This document shows, piece after piece, positions 52,577-61,345 of a DNA stretch of 64,000 nucleotides. Within the stretch, counting starts at the first letter, position 1, and each line of letters begins with the position of its first letter. Both the position numbers and the translations under genes were made by a program. Origin of the DNA: Streptomyces sp. PKU-EA00015 (GTDB lineage: Bacteria; Actinomycetota; Actinomycetes; Streptomycetales; Streptomycetaceae); assembly GCF_013387495.1 (NCBI RefSeq), contig NZ_JABZEE010000001.1:62001-126000 (forward strand), in the 5' to 3' direction. The notes beneath the pieces were generated by a model that had not been told where the DNA came from, did no database searches, and saw only the letters and a program-made list of their open reading frames with translations.

Positions 52577-54306
52577 CGCTCCGCTCCTTCGGGCTGCGGC
52601 CGGCCGGCGAGGTCCTCCGGGAGATGCAGCCGGGCGAGGATCGCGGCCGCGCCGGCGGGTATGTGGCGTGCGGTGGCCAGCGACACGGCCACCATCGTCA
52701 GGAAGCCCAGCGGTACGGACCACGGCGCGGGCCACGCCATCAGCGTGTGCGGCCAGCCGTCCGGTGCGAGGCCCGCCCGTGTGGCCATGACCGCGGTCAG
52801 GGCCGAGCCGCCGCCGAGGACCAGGCCCGCTGCCGCACCGGGCGGGGTGAGCCTGCGCCACCAGATGCCCAGCACGAGCAGCGGGCAGAAGGACGACGCG
52901 GCGACGGCGAAGGCGAGTCCCACCGCGTCGGCCACCGGCACGTTGCTGGTCACCACGGACAGGCCCAGCGGCACGGCCATGGCGAGCAGGGTCGCGAGCC
53001 GGAAATGCCGTACGCCTCGCGAGGGCAGGACGTCCTGGTTGATGACCCCGGCCACGGACATCGTGAGCCCGGACGCCGTGGACAGGAAGGCGGCGAACGC
53101 GCCGGCCGCCAGCAGCGCGCCGAGCAGCTCCCCCGCGAGCCCGCCGATCACCCGCTCGGGCAGGACGAGCACGGCGGCGTCGGCGGCACCGGTCAGGGCC
53201 AGTTCGGGCGCGTAGATGCGGCCGAGGGCACCGTAGACGGGCGGCAGCAGGTAGAAGGCGCCGATCAGGCCGAGCACGACGAGGGTGGTCCGGCGCGCGG
53301 CCCGGCCGTTGGGACTCGTGTAGAAGCGGACGGCGACGTGCGGCAGTCCCATGGTGCCGAGGAAGGTGGCGAGGATGAGTCCGTACGTCGCGTACAGCTG
53401 GGAGCCGTCCCGCCCGCCGGACAGGGGCTGGGACCAGCTGACCGGGTCCGTCCCGGACCCGGTCCGCTCGGGCACCTCCGCGCCTTCCGGCAGGCGCAGC
53501 ACGGTCCCCGCCTCGATGCGGTGGGTGCCCTCGCCGAGGGTGACCTTCTCGCCGTGGTGGCGGATCTGGTCGACCGCGCCGGTGACGCCGAGGGTGAGCG
53601 GTCCGTCGAGGTCGACGCGTACGGTGTCGCCGAACCGGACGTCGGTGTCCGCGCGGAGCACGGCGGGTGCGTCGAAGCGGGCGCGCGGCGCGTCGTCACC
53701 CGCCCAGGCGGCGACGAGGAACAGTGCGGGCACCAGCAGGGCGGTCAGCTTGAGCCAGTACTGGAAGGCCTGCACGAAGGTGATGCTGCGCATGCCCCCG
53801 GCCGCGACGGCGCCGGTGACGACGACGGCGACGACCAGGGAGCCGAGCCAGTCCGGCGCGCCGGTCAGGATCTCCAGGGTCAGCCCGGCGCCCTGCAGTT
53901 GGGGCAGCAGATACAGCCAGCCGATGCCGACGACGAACAGGGACGCCAGCCTGCGGACGGCGGAGGACTCCAGGCGGGCCTCGGCGAAGTCGGAGAGCGT
54001 GTATGCGCCGGAGCGGCGCAGCGGGGCGGCGACGAGCACGAGCAGGACGAGATAGCCGGCGGTGTACCCGACCGGGTACCAGAGCATGTCCGGCCCCTGG
54101 AGCAGGACCAGGCCGGCTATCCCGAGGAACGAGGCCGCGGAGAGGTACTCGCCGCTGATCGCGGCCGCGTTGAGACCCGGCTTGACCGTGCGCGAGGCGA
54201 CGTAGAAGTCGGAGGTGGTGCGGGATATGCGCAGGCCGAGCGCGCCGATGAGGACGGTGGCGAGCACCACGACGGTGACCGCGGCCACCGCGTACGTCTG
54301 GTTCAC
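52573..54306 (-). CDS. sodium:solute symporter (SSS family, acetate/pyruvate-type)
   Basis: 577 residues from a GTG at 54306, two bases after the DUF485 stop. About 13 membrane helices follow the ActP/MctP pattern: TSDFYVASRTVKPGLNAAAI, SGEYLSAASFLGIAGLVLLQ, GPDMLWYPVGYTAGYLVLLV, and LSDFAEARLESSAVRRLASL. Between two helices there is a periplasmic domain of about 90 residues (PRARFDAPAVLRADTDVRFG...GSGTDPVSWSQPL), larger than usual. Together with the upstream DUF485 gene this is the standard actP-yjcH arrangement for acetate or related monocarboxylates. It is cotranscribed with the LytS kinase. Confidence 0.9.
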   Translation of the reverse strand: MNQTYAVAAVTVVVLATVLIGALGLRISRTTSDFYVASRTVKPGLNAAAISGEYLSAASFLGIAGLVLLQGPDMLWYPVGYTAGYLVLLVLVAAPLRRSGAYTLSDFAEARLESSAVRRLASLFVVGIGWLYLLPQLQGAGLTLEILTGAPDWLGSLVVAVVVTGAVAAGGMRSITFVQAFQYWLKLTALLVPALFLVAAWAGDDAPRARFDAPAVLRADTDVRFGDTVRVDLDGPLTLGVTGAVDQIRHHGEKVTLGEGTHRIEAGTVLRLPEGAEVPERTGSGTDPVSWSQPLSGGRDGSQLYATYGLILATFLGTMGLPHVAVRFYTSPNGRAARRTTLVVLGLIGAFYLLPPVYGALGRIYAPELALTGAADAAVLVLPERVIGGLAGELLGALLAAGAFAAFLSTASGLTMSVAGVINQDVLPSRGVRHFRLATLLAMAVPLGLSVVTSNVPVADAVGLAFAVAASSFCPLLVLGIWWRRLTPPGAAAGLVLGGGSALTAVMATRAGLAPDGWPHTLMAWPAPWSVPLGFLTMVAVSLATARHIPAGAAAILARLHLPEDLAGRPQPEGAER

Positions 54307-54308
54307 GG

Positions 54309-54689
54309 TCAGCGGCCTTCGACGAGCCTGGTGAAGTCGCGTTCGTTGCGCTCGGCCCGGCGCACGTACCGGCGGGCGGTCAGCCACATGACGGGGTAGA
54401 CGCCGAAGCCGAGGGCGGCCCAGACGAACGGGGCCGCGGAGCCCGGGGACCCGCCGAGCACCGCGGGCAGGGCGAACAGGAGCGGCAGCGTGCCGACGAG
54501 GAGCACGAGGGCGCCGAGCGCGCCGAGGGCGGCCCGCAGCTGGCTGCGCATCAGGGAGCGCACGTAGGTGGTGCCGAGCGTTGTCTGCTCGCTGATCTCG
54601 AACCGTGCGGGCGCGTGGCCGGGGGGCCGCCGCGTGGCCCGCGGCACCCCGGTGACCACCTCGCGGCGAGGGGGCTGCTCTGGTGACAT
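54309..54689 (-). CDS. DUF485 small membrane protein, symporter partner
   Basis: 126 residues. Two membrane helices (ALGALGALVLLVGTLPLLFA and APFVWAALGFGVYPVMWLTA) are separated by a short loop and followed by a charged tail RRYVRRAERNERDFTRLVEG, the YjcH/DUF485 pattern. Such proteins are nearly always encoded just upstream of an acetate-type sodium:solute symporter, as here (2-base gap), and are presumed to assist it. Confidence 0.88.
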   Translation of the reverse strand: MSPEQPPRREVVTGVPRATRRPPGHAPARFEISEQTTLGTTYVRSLMRSQLRAALGALGALVLLVGTLPLLFALPAVLGGSPGSAAPFVWAALGFGVYPVMWLTARRYVRRAERNERDFTRLVEGR

Positions 54690-54921
54690 TCGTCCGTCCG
54701 CTCCAGCGTCTGTCGGCGAAGGCGGGTGGACGGGGAGTCTACGCAGCGGCGATCACGGCGGGTAGGGGCGAGCCGGCCGCGGACGCGGCCCGGCGCGACG
54801 GGCGGCCTGCTCCGGGACTCCGGGACTCCAGGACTCCAGGGCCGCCGTTCGGGCCGGGCCGGGGCGGGTGCGGTCAGTGCGGGCGCAGGCGGTGCGGTCA
54901 GTGCTGTGCGGGCGGGTGCGG

Positions 54922-55191
54922 TCAGTGCGGGCGCGGGCCCGCGCAGGCGCTGAGGGCGATCTCAAGTTCCACGTACGACTCCTCCGCCCGGCGGAACGCC
55001 ACCTCCAGGGCCGCTTCGGTACGGGGACCCGCGAGGCCCCTGGACGCCTCGCGGATGCCCTCCAGCACATCCGCCCATCGGCCGGCCGCGCTGCGGGCGG
55101 CGGCGAGCAGTGCCTCCAGATCGGCCGGGCCCGAGGGAGGCGCCGAGGGCAGTCCGTTCAACTCGTCCAGCAGTGCTTCGATGTCGGACAT
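54922..55191 (-). CDS. small hypothetical protein
   Basis: 89 residues from an ATG at 55191 after GGAGGAAGGGG. It is an acidic, helical, alanine-rich chain (MSDIEALLDELNGLPSAPPS, then LEALLAAARSAAGRWADVLE, and ALEVAFRRAEESYVELEIAL) with no signal or membrane segment. It lies between the LytTR regulator and the DUF485 gene on the same strand, so it is probably in the same transcription unit. I do not recognise a family. Confidence 0.6.
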   Translation of the reverse strand: MSDIEALLDELNGLPSAPPSGPADLEALLAAARSAAGRWADVLEGIREASRGLAGPRTEAALEVAFRRAEESYVELEIALSACAGPRPH

Positions 55192-55340
55192 CAGGCCCCT
55201 TCCTCCCCCGGAGTGATCAAGGTTAGGTCCCCCGGCGCGCGGCCCGGGAGGCCGGCGGAGGGAGCCTCGCCCAGCGGGGCGGGTCCGTCGCCGGGCGGCC
55301 CGCCGCCTGCGACGAACGGTTCCTCGCGACCGTCGAACGG

Positions 55341-56168
55341 TCAGCGCCGGACGCCGGGAGCGGGCCCGCCCGAGTCCTTGGGACCGCGCGGGAGCATCAG
55401 CAGGTCGCGCAGCTGGCGCGCGTGGCGGCGGCTCACCGCCAGCTCGGCGGTGCCCACCCGCACGGTCGTCGTCCCGGCGTCCAGGCGGAGTTCGTCGATG
55501 CGGCCGAGCGCGACGAGGTGGCTGCGGTGGATGCGTACGAAGCCGCGCGAGGCCCAGCGCTCCTCCAGCGTGGACAGCGGGATGCGGACCAGGTGGCTGC
55601 CCTCGGCGGTGTGGAGCCGTGCGTAGTCGCCCTGCGCCTCGACATAGGTGATGTCGTCGACCGGTACGAAACGGGTCACACCGCCCAGTTCGACGGGTAT
55701 CTGCTCGGGGCCGGGGCCGGGCACCACCGTGGGAAGCGCAGCCGGCACGGGCTGGGGCCGCTGCGTGTCGCGCTGCGGGACGACCAGGTCCCGGACCCTG
55801 CGGACCGCCTCCGCCAGCCGTTCCCTGCGCACCGGCTTGAGGACGTAGTCGACGGCCTTGAGGTCGAAGGCCTGCACGGCGAAGCCCTCGTGCGCCGTGA
55901 CGAACACGATGAGCGGCGGCCTGGCGAACCCGGCGAGCAGCCGGGCGACGTCGAGGCCGGTCAGCCCGGCCATGTGGATGTCGAGGAAGACGACGTCGAT
56001 GGCGTCCTCGCTGTCGGGGCCCGCTTCGAGGGCCCGCCCGATGCGCCGGAGCGCCTCGGTGGCGTCGGTGGCCCCTTCGGCGCTGCGGATCCGGGAGTCG
56101 GCCCGCAGGAGGTAGAGCAGCTCCTCGAGCGCCGGTCTCTCGTCGTCGACAGCCAGTACGCGCAGCAT
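55341..56168 (-). CDS. LytTR-family response regulator
   Basis: 275 residues from an ATG at 56168. Receiver domain: LAVDDERPALEELLYLLRAD, phospho-Asp near residue 63 in VVFLDIHMAGLTGLDVARLL, and VDYVLKPVRRERLAEAV with the conserved Lys. A Pro-rich linker leads to a LytTR DNA-binding domain (DITYVEAQGDYARLHTAEGS, then FVRIHRSHLVALGRIDELRL). It forms a two-component system with the LytS kinase at 51347. TAAACT lies 7 bases before the ATG and no ribosome site is present, so the mRNA may be leaderless. That box overlaps the end of the second MITE-like copy. Confidence 0.93.
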   Translation of the reverse strand: MLRVLAVDDERPALEELLYLLRADSRIRSAEGATDATEALRRIGRALEAGPDSEDAIDVVFLDIHMAGLTGLDVARLLAGFARPPLIVFVTAHEGFAVQAFDLKAVDYVLKPVRRERLAEAVRRVRDLVVPQRDTQRPQPVPAALPTVVPGPGPEQIPVELGGVTRFVPVDDITYVEAQGDYARLHTAEGSHLVRIPLSTLEERWASRGFVRIHRSHLVALGRIDELRLDAGTTTVRVGTAELAVSRRHARQLRDLLMLPRGPKDSGGPAPGVRR

Positions 56169-56178
56169 GCTGCGGAGT

Positions 56179-56471
56179 TTAGGCCCTCTCTTTCGGATCT
56201 TGCCGGGCTCGCGTGCCCTGGCACCGCACCTCTCCCCCGTCGCCCTTCGGGCACGGGTGGGGGTACCTCCCGGCGGAGCCAGGGGGAGTGCCCCCAGCGT
56301 TGTCGTCAGTCGCCGACGCTCCGCGTGGACTCCATCCTCCGCCTTGCGATGCGTCCCCTAGGCCCCTGGGGGCCTGGGGAGACCCCATGCACCAGACCCT
56401 CCCCCTACGCCCTGCGGGCGTGGGGGGACCCCCACTCACTGATCCGGCCTGATCCAAAAGAGAGGACCTAG
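56179..56471. repeat. MITE-like element, copy 2
   Basis: A 293-base relative of the element at 2688-2891. The left end (TAGGCCCTCTCTTTCGGATC from 56180) and the reverse complement of the right end (CTAGGTCCTCTCTTTTGGAT from 56471) form imperfect terminal inverted repeats sharing the CTCTC-TTT-GGATC-x2-GCCGG plan with copy 1. Additional hairpins (about 56231-56262 and 56403-56424) account for the greater length. The left end lies about 11 bases from the LytTR start codon. Confidence 0.72.
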
Positions 56472-56615
56472 GCCCGCCCGGGAGCGAGGACCACGCCCCG
56501 GTCTCCGTACGCCTTTGCGATCGCGTCCGGCGCCTGGCCGCCGGGTTGAGCAGAGCGACTTCCTGCTGCGTATACCAGGGTGACCGCCCGTAACACGAAG
56601 AATCGAGGACCCCCC

Positions 56616-57287
56616 ATGAGCCGCCAGCAGCCGCACGAGGATGTGGCCGCCTACGCGCTGGGCGTCCTGGAACCCGCCGATGCCTTCCGTTTCGAGGAGC
56701 ATCTCGCCGAGTGCGTCATGTGCGCGGTCCGGCTCTCGGACTTCACCGCGGTCGCCCGGGCCGTGGCCGAACTCGCCGGTCCCGCCCGTGCCGACGCCCG
56801 CCCCTCGCCCCGCCTGCTGGACCGGCTCACGCAGCACGTGGTGCTGGAACGGCGGCGCACCCGCCGGCGGCGGCTGCGGCTGGCGGCCGCGGCGGCCGTG
56901 CTGGCCGTCGGCCTTCCCGCCGCCGTGGTCGTGGCCCAGGACGGCGGAGATCGGCCGGCGCCGCAGCGGGTCGTCGCGTCCGACCCGGAGACGGGCGTGC
57001 GGGCATCGGTGGCCCTGGAGGACCGGAGGTGGGGGACGTCGGTGGCGATGCGGCTGGCGGGTCTGCCGGGGCCGCGCACATGTCGGCTCGTTGCGATCGG
57101 CAAGGACGGGGTGGAGCATCCGGTGCTGAGCTGGTGGGTGCCGGCCGGCGGGTACGGCGTCGCCGACGGCCCCGGGTACGCGGGGCCTCTGGACATCGAG
57201 GGAACCACCGGCCTGCACACGGCGGAGATCGTCCGCTGGGAGGTGCGCGGCGACCAGGGCGAGCGACTGCTGTCGATCGGCGGCTGA
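56616..57287 (+). CDS. zinc-type anti-sigma factor with one membrane helix
   Basis: 223 residues from an ATG at 56616. The cytoplasmic domain HEDVAAYALGVLEPADAFRF then FEEHLAECVMCAVRLSDF contains HxxxCxxC (His-Leu-Ala-Glu-Cys-Val-Met-Cys), the zinc anti-sigma motif. A basic stretch (ERRRTRRRRLR) precedes a membrane helix (LAAAAAVLAVGLPAAVVVAQ), and the exported domain of about 110 residues ends ERLLSIGG. Domain architecture matches the anti-sigma factors that normally follow ECF genes like the one at 50105. No sigma gene adjoins it here, so pairing with the 50105 gene is inferred. Confidence 0.85.
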   Translation: MSRQQPHEDVAAYALGVLEPADAFRFEEHLAECVMCAVRLSDFTAVARAVAELAGPARADARPSPRLLDRLTQHVVLERRRTRRRRLRLAAAAAVLAVGLPAAVVVAQDGGDRPAPQRVVASDPETGVRASVALEDRRWGTSVAMRLAGLPGPRTCRLVAIGKDGVEHPVLSWWVPAGGYGVADGPGYAGPLDIEGTTGLHTAEIVRWEVRGDQGERLLSIGG

Positions 57288-57363
57288 CCCGGGGGCGTAC
57301 CGCGGGGGGCTCATGGCGCTTGTCGGAGGAACGCCGGGCGGGAAGGGGGAGCGGGAGGCGCCG

Positions 57364-58224
57364 TCACTTCAGCAGCCGCGAGAGCCTCCGGTCGGCGAGC
57401 GGCTTCCCGCCCGTCTGGCATGTGGGGCAGTACTGCAGGGACGAGTCGCTGAACGACACCTCGCGGATGGTGTCACCGCAGACCGGACACGGCTCCCCCG
57501 TGCGCCCGTGGACCCGCAGCCCGCTCTTCTTCTCCGACTTGAGCCGTCCCGCCGCCACGCCCCGCGAGCGTTCGACGGCCTCGGCGAGCGTGGTGCGCAG
57601 CGCCTCGTAGAGCACGTCGGTCTCGTGCTCGTCCAGGTTGTGGACCGGTTTGAAGGGAGACATCTTCGCCGCGTGCAGGATCTCGTCGCTGTAGGCGTTG
57701 CCGATGCCGGCGATCAGGCTCTGGTCGCGCAGCGCGCCCTTGATCTGGCGCCGCTCCCCCGCGAGCACGGAGGCGAAGGCGGCGCGGTCGAAGGAGTCGG
57801 CGAGCGGGTCGGGGCCGAGCCTGGACACGCCGGGCACATCGGCGGGGTCGCGTACGAGGTGCACGGCGAGACGCTTGGTGGTGCCCGCCTCCGTGAGGTC
57901 GAAGCCGCCACCGTCCGTCAGGACCGTGCGCAGGGCGAGCGGCCCCTTGCCCGGCCGGGGCGGCGCCGCGGGGAACTCGTCCTTCCACTGCAGCCAGCCC
58001 GCGCGGGCGAGATGGACGACGAGATGCAGGCCGCCGACGGTGATGTCGAGCCACTTGCCGTACCGGTCGACGGAGGTGACGTCGGCCCCCTCGATCGCGG
58101 TCAGCGGCGGGTCGTACGTCTTGAGGACACTGACGGCCACCGGCATGACACGGGCGACCCGTCGGCCGACGAGATGGCCGTCGAGGAACTCTCGGAGTGC
58201 TTCGACCTCGGGCAGTTCGGGCAT
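57364..58224 (-). CDS. Fpg/Nei-family DNA glycosylase
   Basis: 286 residues from an ATG at 58224. It begins PELPEVEALREFLDGHLVGR; Pro2 and Glu3 form the catalytic N-terminus common to Fpg and Nei. The helix-two-turn-helix reads IKGALRDQSLIAGIGNAYSD with the conserved Lys/Asn region, and the C-terminal zinc finger has CPVCGDTI...YCPTCQ. It removes oxidised bases and cleaves the AP site. Whether it prefers purines (Fpg) or pyrimidines (Nei-like) cannot be decided here; actinobacteria carry several paralogues. Confidence 0.9.
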   Translation of the reverse strand: MPELPEVEALREFLDGHLVGRRVARVMPVAVSVLKTYDPPLTAIEGADVTSVDRYGKWLDITVGGLHLVVHLARAGWLQWKDEFPAAPPRPGKGPLALRTVLTDGGGFDLTEAGTTKRLAVHLVRDPADVPGVSRLGPDPLADSFDRAAFASVLAGERRQIKGALRDQSLIAGIGNAYSDEILHAAKMSPFKPVHNLDEHETDVLYEALRTTLAEAVERSRGVAAGRLKSEKKSGLRVHGRTGEPCPVCGDTIREVSFSDSSLQYCPTCQTGGKPLADRRLSRLLK

Positions 58225-58268
58225 GTCTCCACCCTGCCGCAGGGGGCGGCCCGCCGCACCAAGTGCGG

Positions 58269-58301
58269 CCCGTCCCACACGGGTGTCACACCCGTGGGAC
58301 A
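58269..58301. terminator. hairpin between the glycosylase and the sugar operon
   Basis: GTCCCACACGGGTGT pairs with ACACCCGTGGGAC, giving a stem of about 13 pairs with a 2-base bulge. It lies at the point where the amidohydrolase stub loses homology, so the deletion may have ended here; read on the minus strand it would also terminate the sugar operon. Confidence 0.55.
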
Positions 58302-58313
58302 GGGGGTTCGGAT

Positions 58314-58376
58314 CATCCACTCCTGGTCCCGCACGGCGAGGTCCCACACATGATGGTGTCCGTCGACGACCGTCAC
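58314..58376 (-). pseudogene. amidohydrolase (fuconolactonase-like), 21-codon stub
   Basis: A GTG at 58376 overlaps the mutarotase stop (GTGA) and encodes VTVVDGHHHVWDLAVRDQEW followed by M, the N-terminus of COG3618-type amidohydrolases with the metal-binding HHHVWD motif. Resemblance ends after 21 codons, at a hairpin. Family members are about 280 residues, so nearly the whole gene has been deleted. Its presence identifies the operon as a deoxy-sugar (L-fucose/L-rhamnose) catabolic set. Confidence 0.65.
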
Positions 58377-58699
58377 CGGCTGTCCGCCTCCAGGTCCCAT
58401 ACGACGGGCAGGGAGGCGTCCTTGCCGTCGGACGAGCAGTCGTGGACGACGTCGAGGAGTCCGGCCATGCGCGCCTGCCAGGCGACGTTGACCGGCAGGT
58501 GCTCCAACTCGGCGAGCAGCCGCGCGTAGTCGGCGCAATCGAGGAGGTGGAACAGGTCGGTGCCGCTGCGCCAGATGGTCCAGGAGGTGACGCCGGCGGC
58601 GCGGATGGTGTCGGTGAGCGCCTCGGGCACCTCGCGGTGGGCCTGTTCGTAGGCGTCGGCGCGGTCGGCGCGGACCCTGGTGTGCAGGGCGACTCTCAT
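58373..58699 (-). CDS. L-rhamnose mutarotase-family protein
   Basis: 108 residues from an ATG at 58699. MRVALHTRVRADRADAYEQA, then HREVPEALTDTIRAAGVTSW, IWRSGTDLFHLLDCADYARL and WQARMAGLLDVVHD are typical of RhaM, a small dimeric ferredoxin-like fold that interconverts alpha and beta anomers of L-rhamnose or L-fucose. Conserved His6 and the FHLLD strand are present. It lies between an aldo/keto reductase and an amidohydrolase stub with ATGA/GTGA overlaps, so the three once formed a tight operon. Confidence 0.88.
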   Translation of the reverse strand: MRVALHTRVRADRADAYEQAHREVPEALTDTIRAAGVTSWTIWRSGTDLFHLLDCADYARLLAELEHLPVNVAWQARMAGLLDVVHDCSSDGKDASLPVVWDLEADSR

Positions 58700-59747
58700 C
58701 GGGTGACCTCCGCGTCATGGTGCGTGCCGGGCGACGCCGGGGCGGGAGGGGCGGCGGCTCGTCCGCCGGTCCGGGCACGGGCGGCGTCCCGGGCAGCAGT
58801 CCCTCGGCGCGCAGTTCGTCGTAGAGGGCCGCCGGGACAGGCGCGGCATGCAGCCGCGCCGCGTCGCGCACCTCGGCCGCGCTGCGGCAGCCGATCAGCG
58901 CACCGGCGACGGCGGGGTGCCCGAGGGAGTAGTGGAGGGCGGCGGCCCGCAGGGGTACGCCGTGCCGGGCGGCGATCTCCTCCAGACGCAGTGCGCGGTC
59001 GAGGACGGTCCGGGGGGCCGCGGCGTAGTCGTAACAGGCGCCCGGCCGGGGGTCGGCGAGCAGTCCGGAGTTGAAGACCCCGCCGACCACGACGCTCCTG
59101 CCCCGTGCGGCCGCCTCCGGCAGGAGCTCGGTCAGGGCGCTCTGGTCGAGCAGCGTGTACCGGCCCGCGCACAGGACGGCGTCGACGTCGGTGTCGCGCA
59201 GGAAGCGGGTGAGCATCGCCGGCTGGTTCATCCCGGCGCCGATGGCCCTGACGACGCCTTCGGCGCGGAGCTTCTCCAGCGCCGGGTAGCCGTGCCGGAA
59301 GGCCGCCTCCTCGTGGTCGTCGGGGTCGTGCAGATAGACGACGTCGACGCGGTCGAGGCCGAGGCGGGTCAGGCTGTCCTCGATGCTGCGGCGGATGCCG
59401 TCGGCGGAGAAGTCCCACACGCGGCGGTGGTCGGCGGGTACGGCGAAACCGTGGGCGAGGTCGTCGCCTTCGGCCGGACAGGGTTCGAGCAGCCGTCCGG
59501 CCTTGGTGGAGAGGGTGCAGCTGTCGCGGGGCCGGGCGCTCAGCGCCTGGCCCAGTCGCCGTTCGGACAGGCCCAGTCCGTAGTGCGGGGCCGTGTCGAA
59601 CGAGCGGATGCCTGCGTCCCAGGCGGCGTCGACGGCGGCGGTTGCCGCCTCGGCGTCGACGGGGGCGTAGAGGTTGCCGAGCGCTGCGGCGCCGAAGGAG
59701 AGTCGGGTGATCTCCACCGTGCTGCGTCCGAGCGTGCTGCGTCGCAT
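58696..59747 (-). CDS. aldo/keto reductase (sugar dehydrogenase type), C-terminal frame disturbed
   Basis: From the ATG at 59747 the protein reads VEITRLSFGAAALGNLYAPV, then AGIRSFDTAPHYGLGLSERR with the catalytic Asp/Tyr, LSTKAG with the Lys, and DVVYLHDPDDHEEAAFRHGY with the His: the D-threo-aldose 1-dehydrogenase/pyridoxal dehydrogenase group that oxidises L-fucose-like sugars. Homology runs to about 58795 (LYDELRAEGLLPG). After that the frame does not stop but continues through the mutarotase gene to 58101. A shift of frame there would instead end at TGA 58696, overlapping the mutarotase ATG, as expected for this operon. So a single-base indel near 58700-58790 is likely. Confidence 0.75.
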
Positions 59748-59872
59748 CCCGTTGCTGCCCCTTCGCCGTGGGTCCGGGCGACCTCCGATCACCACATATT
59801 CATCGGATCACTACGACGGACTCAACAGCTGTGCACGGGAATGCCGGCAGCCCGCCCGGCTATCGGTCCGAT

Positions 59873-61243
59873 CTATCGGACCATTCCTGCGGGGGATCCG
59901 TCGCTGCCGACGAGGCTCAGCAGCGCGTCCAGCTCCTCCCGCGCCGCATGCGCCAGACGGTCGAGGTCGGGCAGCGCCTTGCCGTCGGCGACCAGCCCGA
60001 TGTGCACCTGACCGCCGTACGTCGACATGGCCACCGCCAGCGCCTGTCCCCGGGCGAGCGGCGCCATCGGGTAGATCTCGCGCAGGGGGCAGCCGCCGAG
60101 GGACAGGGCCGATCGGGGCAGCGGCACGCTGGTGACGAGGACGTCGAAGAGCATCCGTGCGGCGCCGCCCGCGATCGGGGCTCCGAAGCGGTGGGCCAAG
60201 GGCGGCAGTTGATCCGCGAGCAGCGCGACCGCACCGGCTCCGCGCGCCGGCCCCGCCGCCTTGTTGCGGTCCATGGCCTCGCGGACGGAGGCGAGGCGCG
60301 CCAGCGGATCCGGCTCGGCGACGGGCAGCTGGAGCAGGTAGGCGGACAGTTTGTTGCCCGAGCCCGAGGGGCTGCCCGGGCGGCGGCGCGAGACCGGCAC
60401 CAGGGCGCGGGGACCAGCGGCGGGCAGCCGTTCGCCGCGCTCGTGCATCCAGCGCCGGAGCGCGCCGGCGACGACGGCGAGCAGCACGTCGTTGGCGGTG
60501 CCGCCCGCGACCCGGCGCACCTGCTGCACGTCGTCCAGCGGAAGCACGGCGGTGCCGAGCCGTCGCGTGCCGCTCGGGGCCGCGGTCAGGGCGGGCAGTC
60601 CGCGCGGGTCGAGCCGGCTGGCCCGTACGACGGAGGCGCCGACGCCGACCGCGCGTCCCAGCTCCTCGATACGGCTCTGGGCGAGGTCGGCGAGCACGCG
60701 GGGCCCGGCGAGCCAGGAGCGCGGGGGCACGGGGCGCGTGCGGCGGGTACCGGTACGGCGGGCCTCGGCGATCTCGTCGAAGATCCCCGCGCCGATGGCG
60801 ACGGCGCGCATGCCGTCGGCGAGGGCGTGGTGGAGTTTGACGAGCACGGCGAAGCATTCGCCGCGGGGGTCGCGCAGGAGGTACATCTCCCACGGGGGCA
60901 GACCGCGCTCGAGCGGACGCTCCATCAGCTCACCGGCCACGGCTGTGACTTCGGCGGTGAAGTCGTCACCGGTCAGGCACACGTCCCGGACGTGGCGTCG
61001 CACGTCGAAGTCCTTGGCGGCGCTCCAGGCGGCTCCGCCGACGGGGAGCAGGACGTCGCGGACCCGCATCCTCAGCCGGGGAATGGCGGCGGCCCGGTCC
61101 GCGAGCAGGTCGAGGACGCCGTCGGCGCCCCCGCCGCCGGGCGGGGCGCCGAAGAGGGCGAGGGCGCCGAGGTGCATGGGATGACCGGCGGATTCCAGAT
61201 GCCAGAACGCCAGGTCCAGCGGGGCGAGAAGCTCAGAGCTCAC
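59873..61243 (-). CDS. wax ester synthase/diacylglycerol acyltransferase (WS/DGAT)
   Basis: 456 residues from an ATG at 61243. LLAPLDLAFWHLESAGHPMH at the N-terminus, the catalytic HHxxxDG as KLHHALADG near residue 138, the ND motif in ANDVLLAVVAGAL and PLRSALSLGG-type sequence near the C-terminus (PLPRSALSLGGCPLREIYPM) define the family. It transfers acyl groups from acyl-CoA to diacylglycerol or fatty alcohol, making storage triacylglycerol at the membrane. Position and sequence suggest the orthologue of SCO0958, a characterised DGAT of S. coelicolor (from memory). Confidence 0.93.
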   Translation of the reverse strand: MSSELLAPLDLAFWHLESAGHPMHLGALALFGAPPGGGGADGVLDLLADRAAAIPRLRMRVRDVLLPVGGAAWSAAKDFDVRRHVRDVCLTGDDFTAEVTAVAGELMERPLERGLPPWEMYLLRDPRGECFAVLVKLHHALADGMRAVAIGAGIFDEIAEARRTGTRRTRPVPPRSWLAGPRVLADLAQSRIEELGRAVGVGASVVRASRLDPRGLPALTAAPSGTRRLGTAVLPLDDVQQVRRVAGGTANDVLLAVVAGALRRWMHERGERLPAAGPRALVPVSRRRPGSPSGSGNKLSAYLLQLPVAEPDPLARLASVREAMDRNKAAGPARGAGAVALLADQLPPLAHRFGAPIAGGAARMLFDVLVTSVPLPRSALSLGGCPLREIYPMAPLARGQALAVAMSTYGGQVHIGLVADGKALPDLDRLAHAAREELDALLSLVGSDGSPAGMVR

Positions 61244-61345
61244 GTGGTCCTCATGTCTCTGGGAGGCCGGGAGTCGCAGTCAACATCTTCCCGACGGTTA
61301 CGGTCAAGTATGATCGCTTCACGGACAGTTAACAGACGCCGACGA

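Noticed and set aside
59811..60893. A 360-residue minus-strand Arg-rich frame
   Set aside because: It lies within the WS/DGAT gene in another frame and has no recognisable motif.
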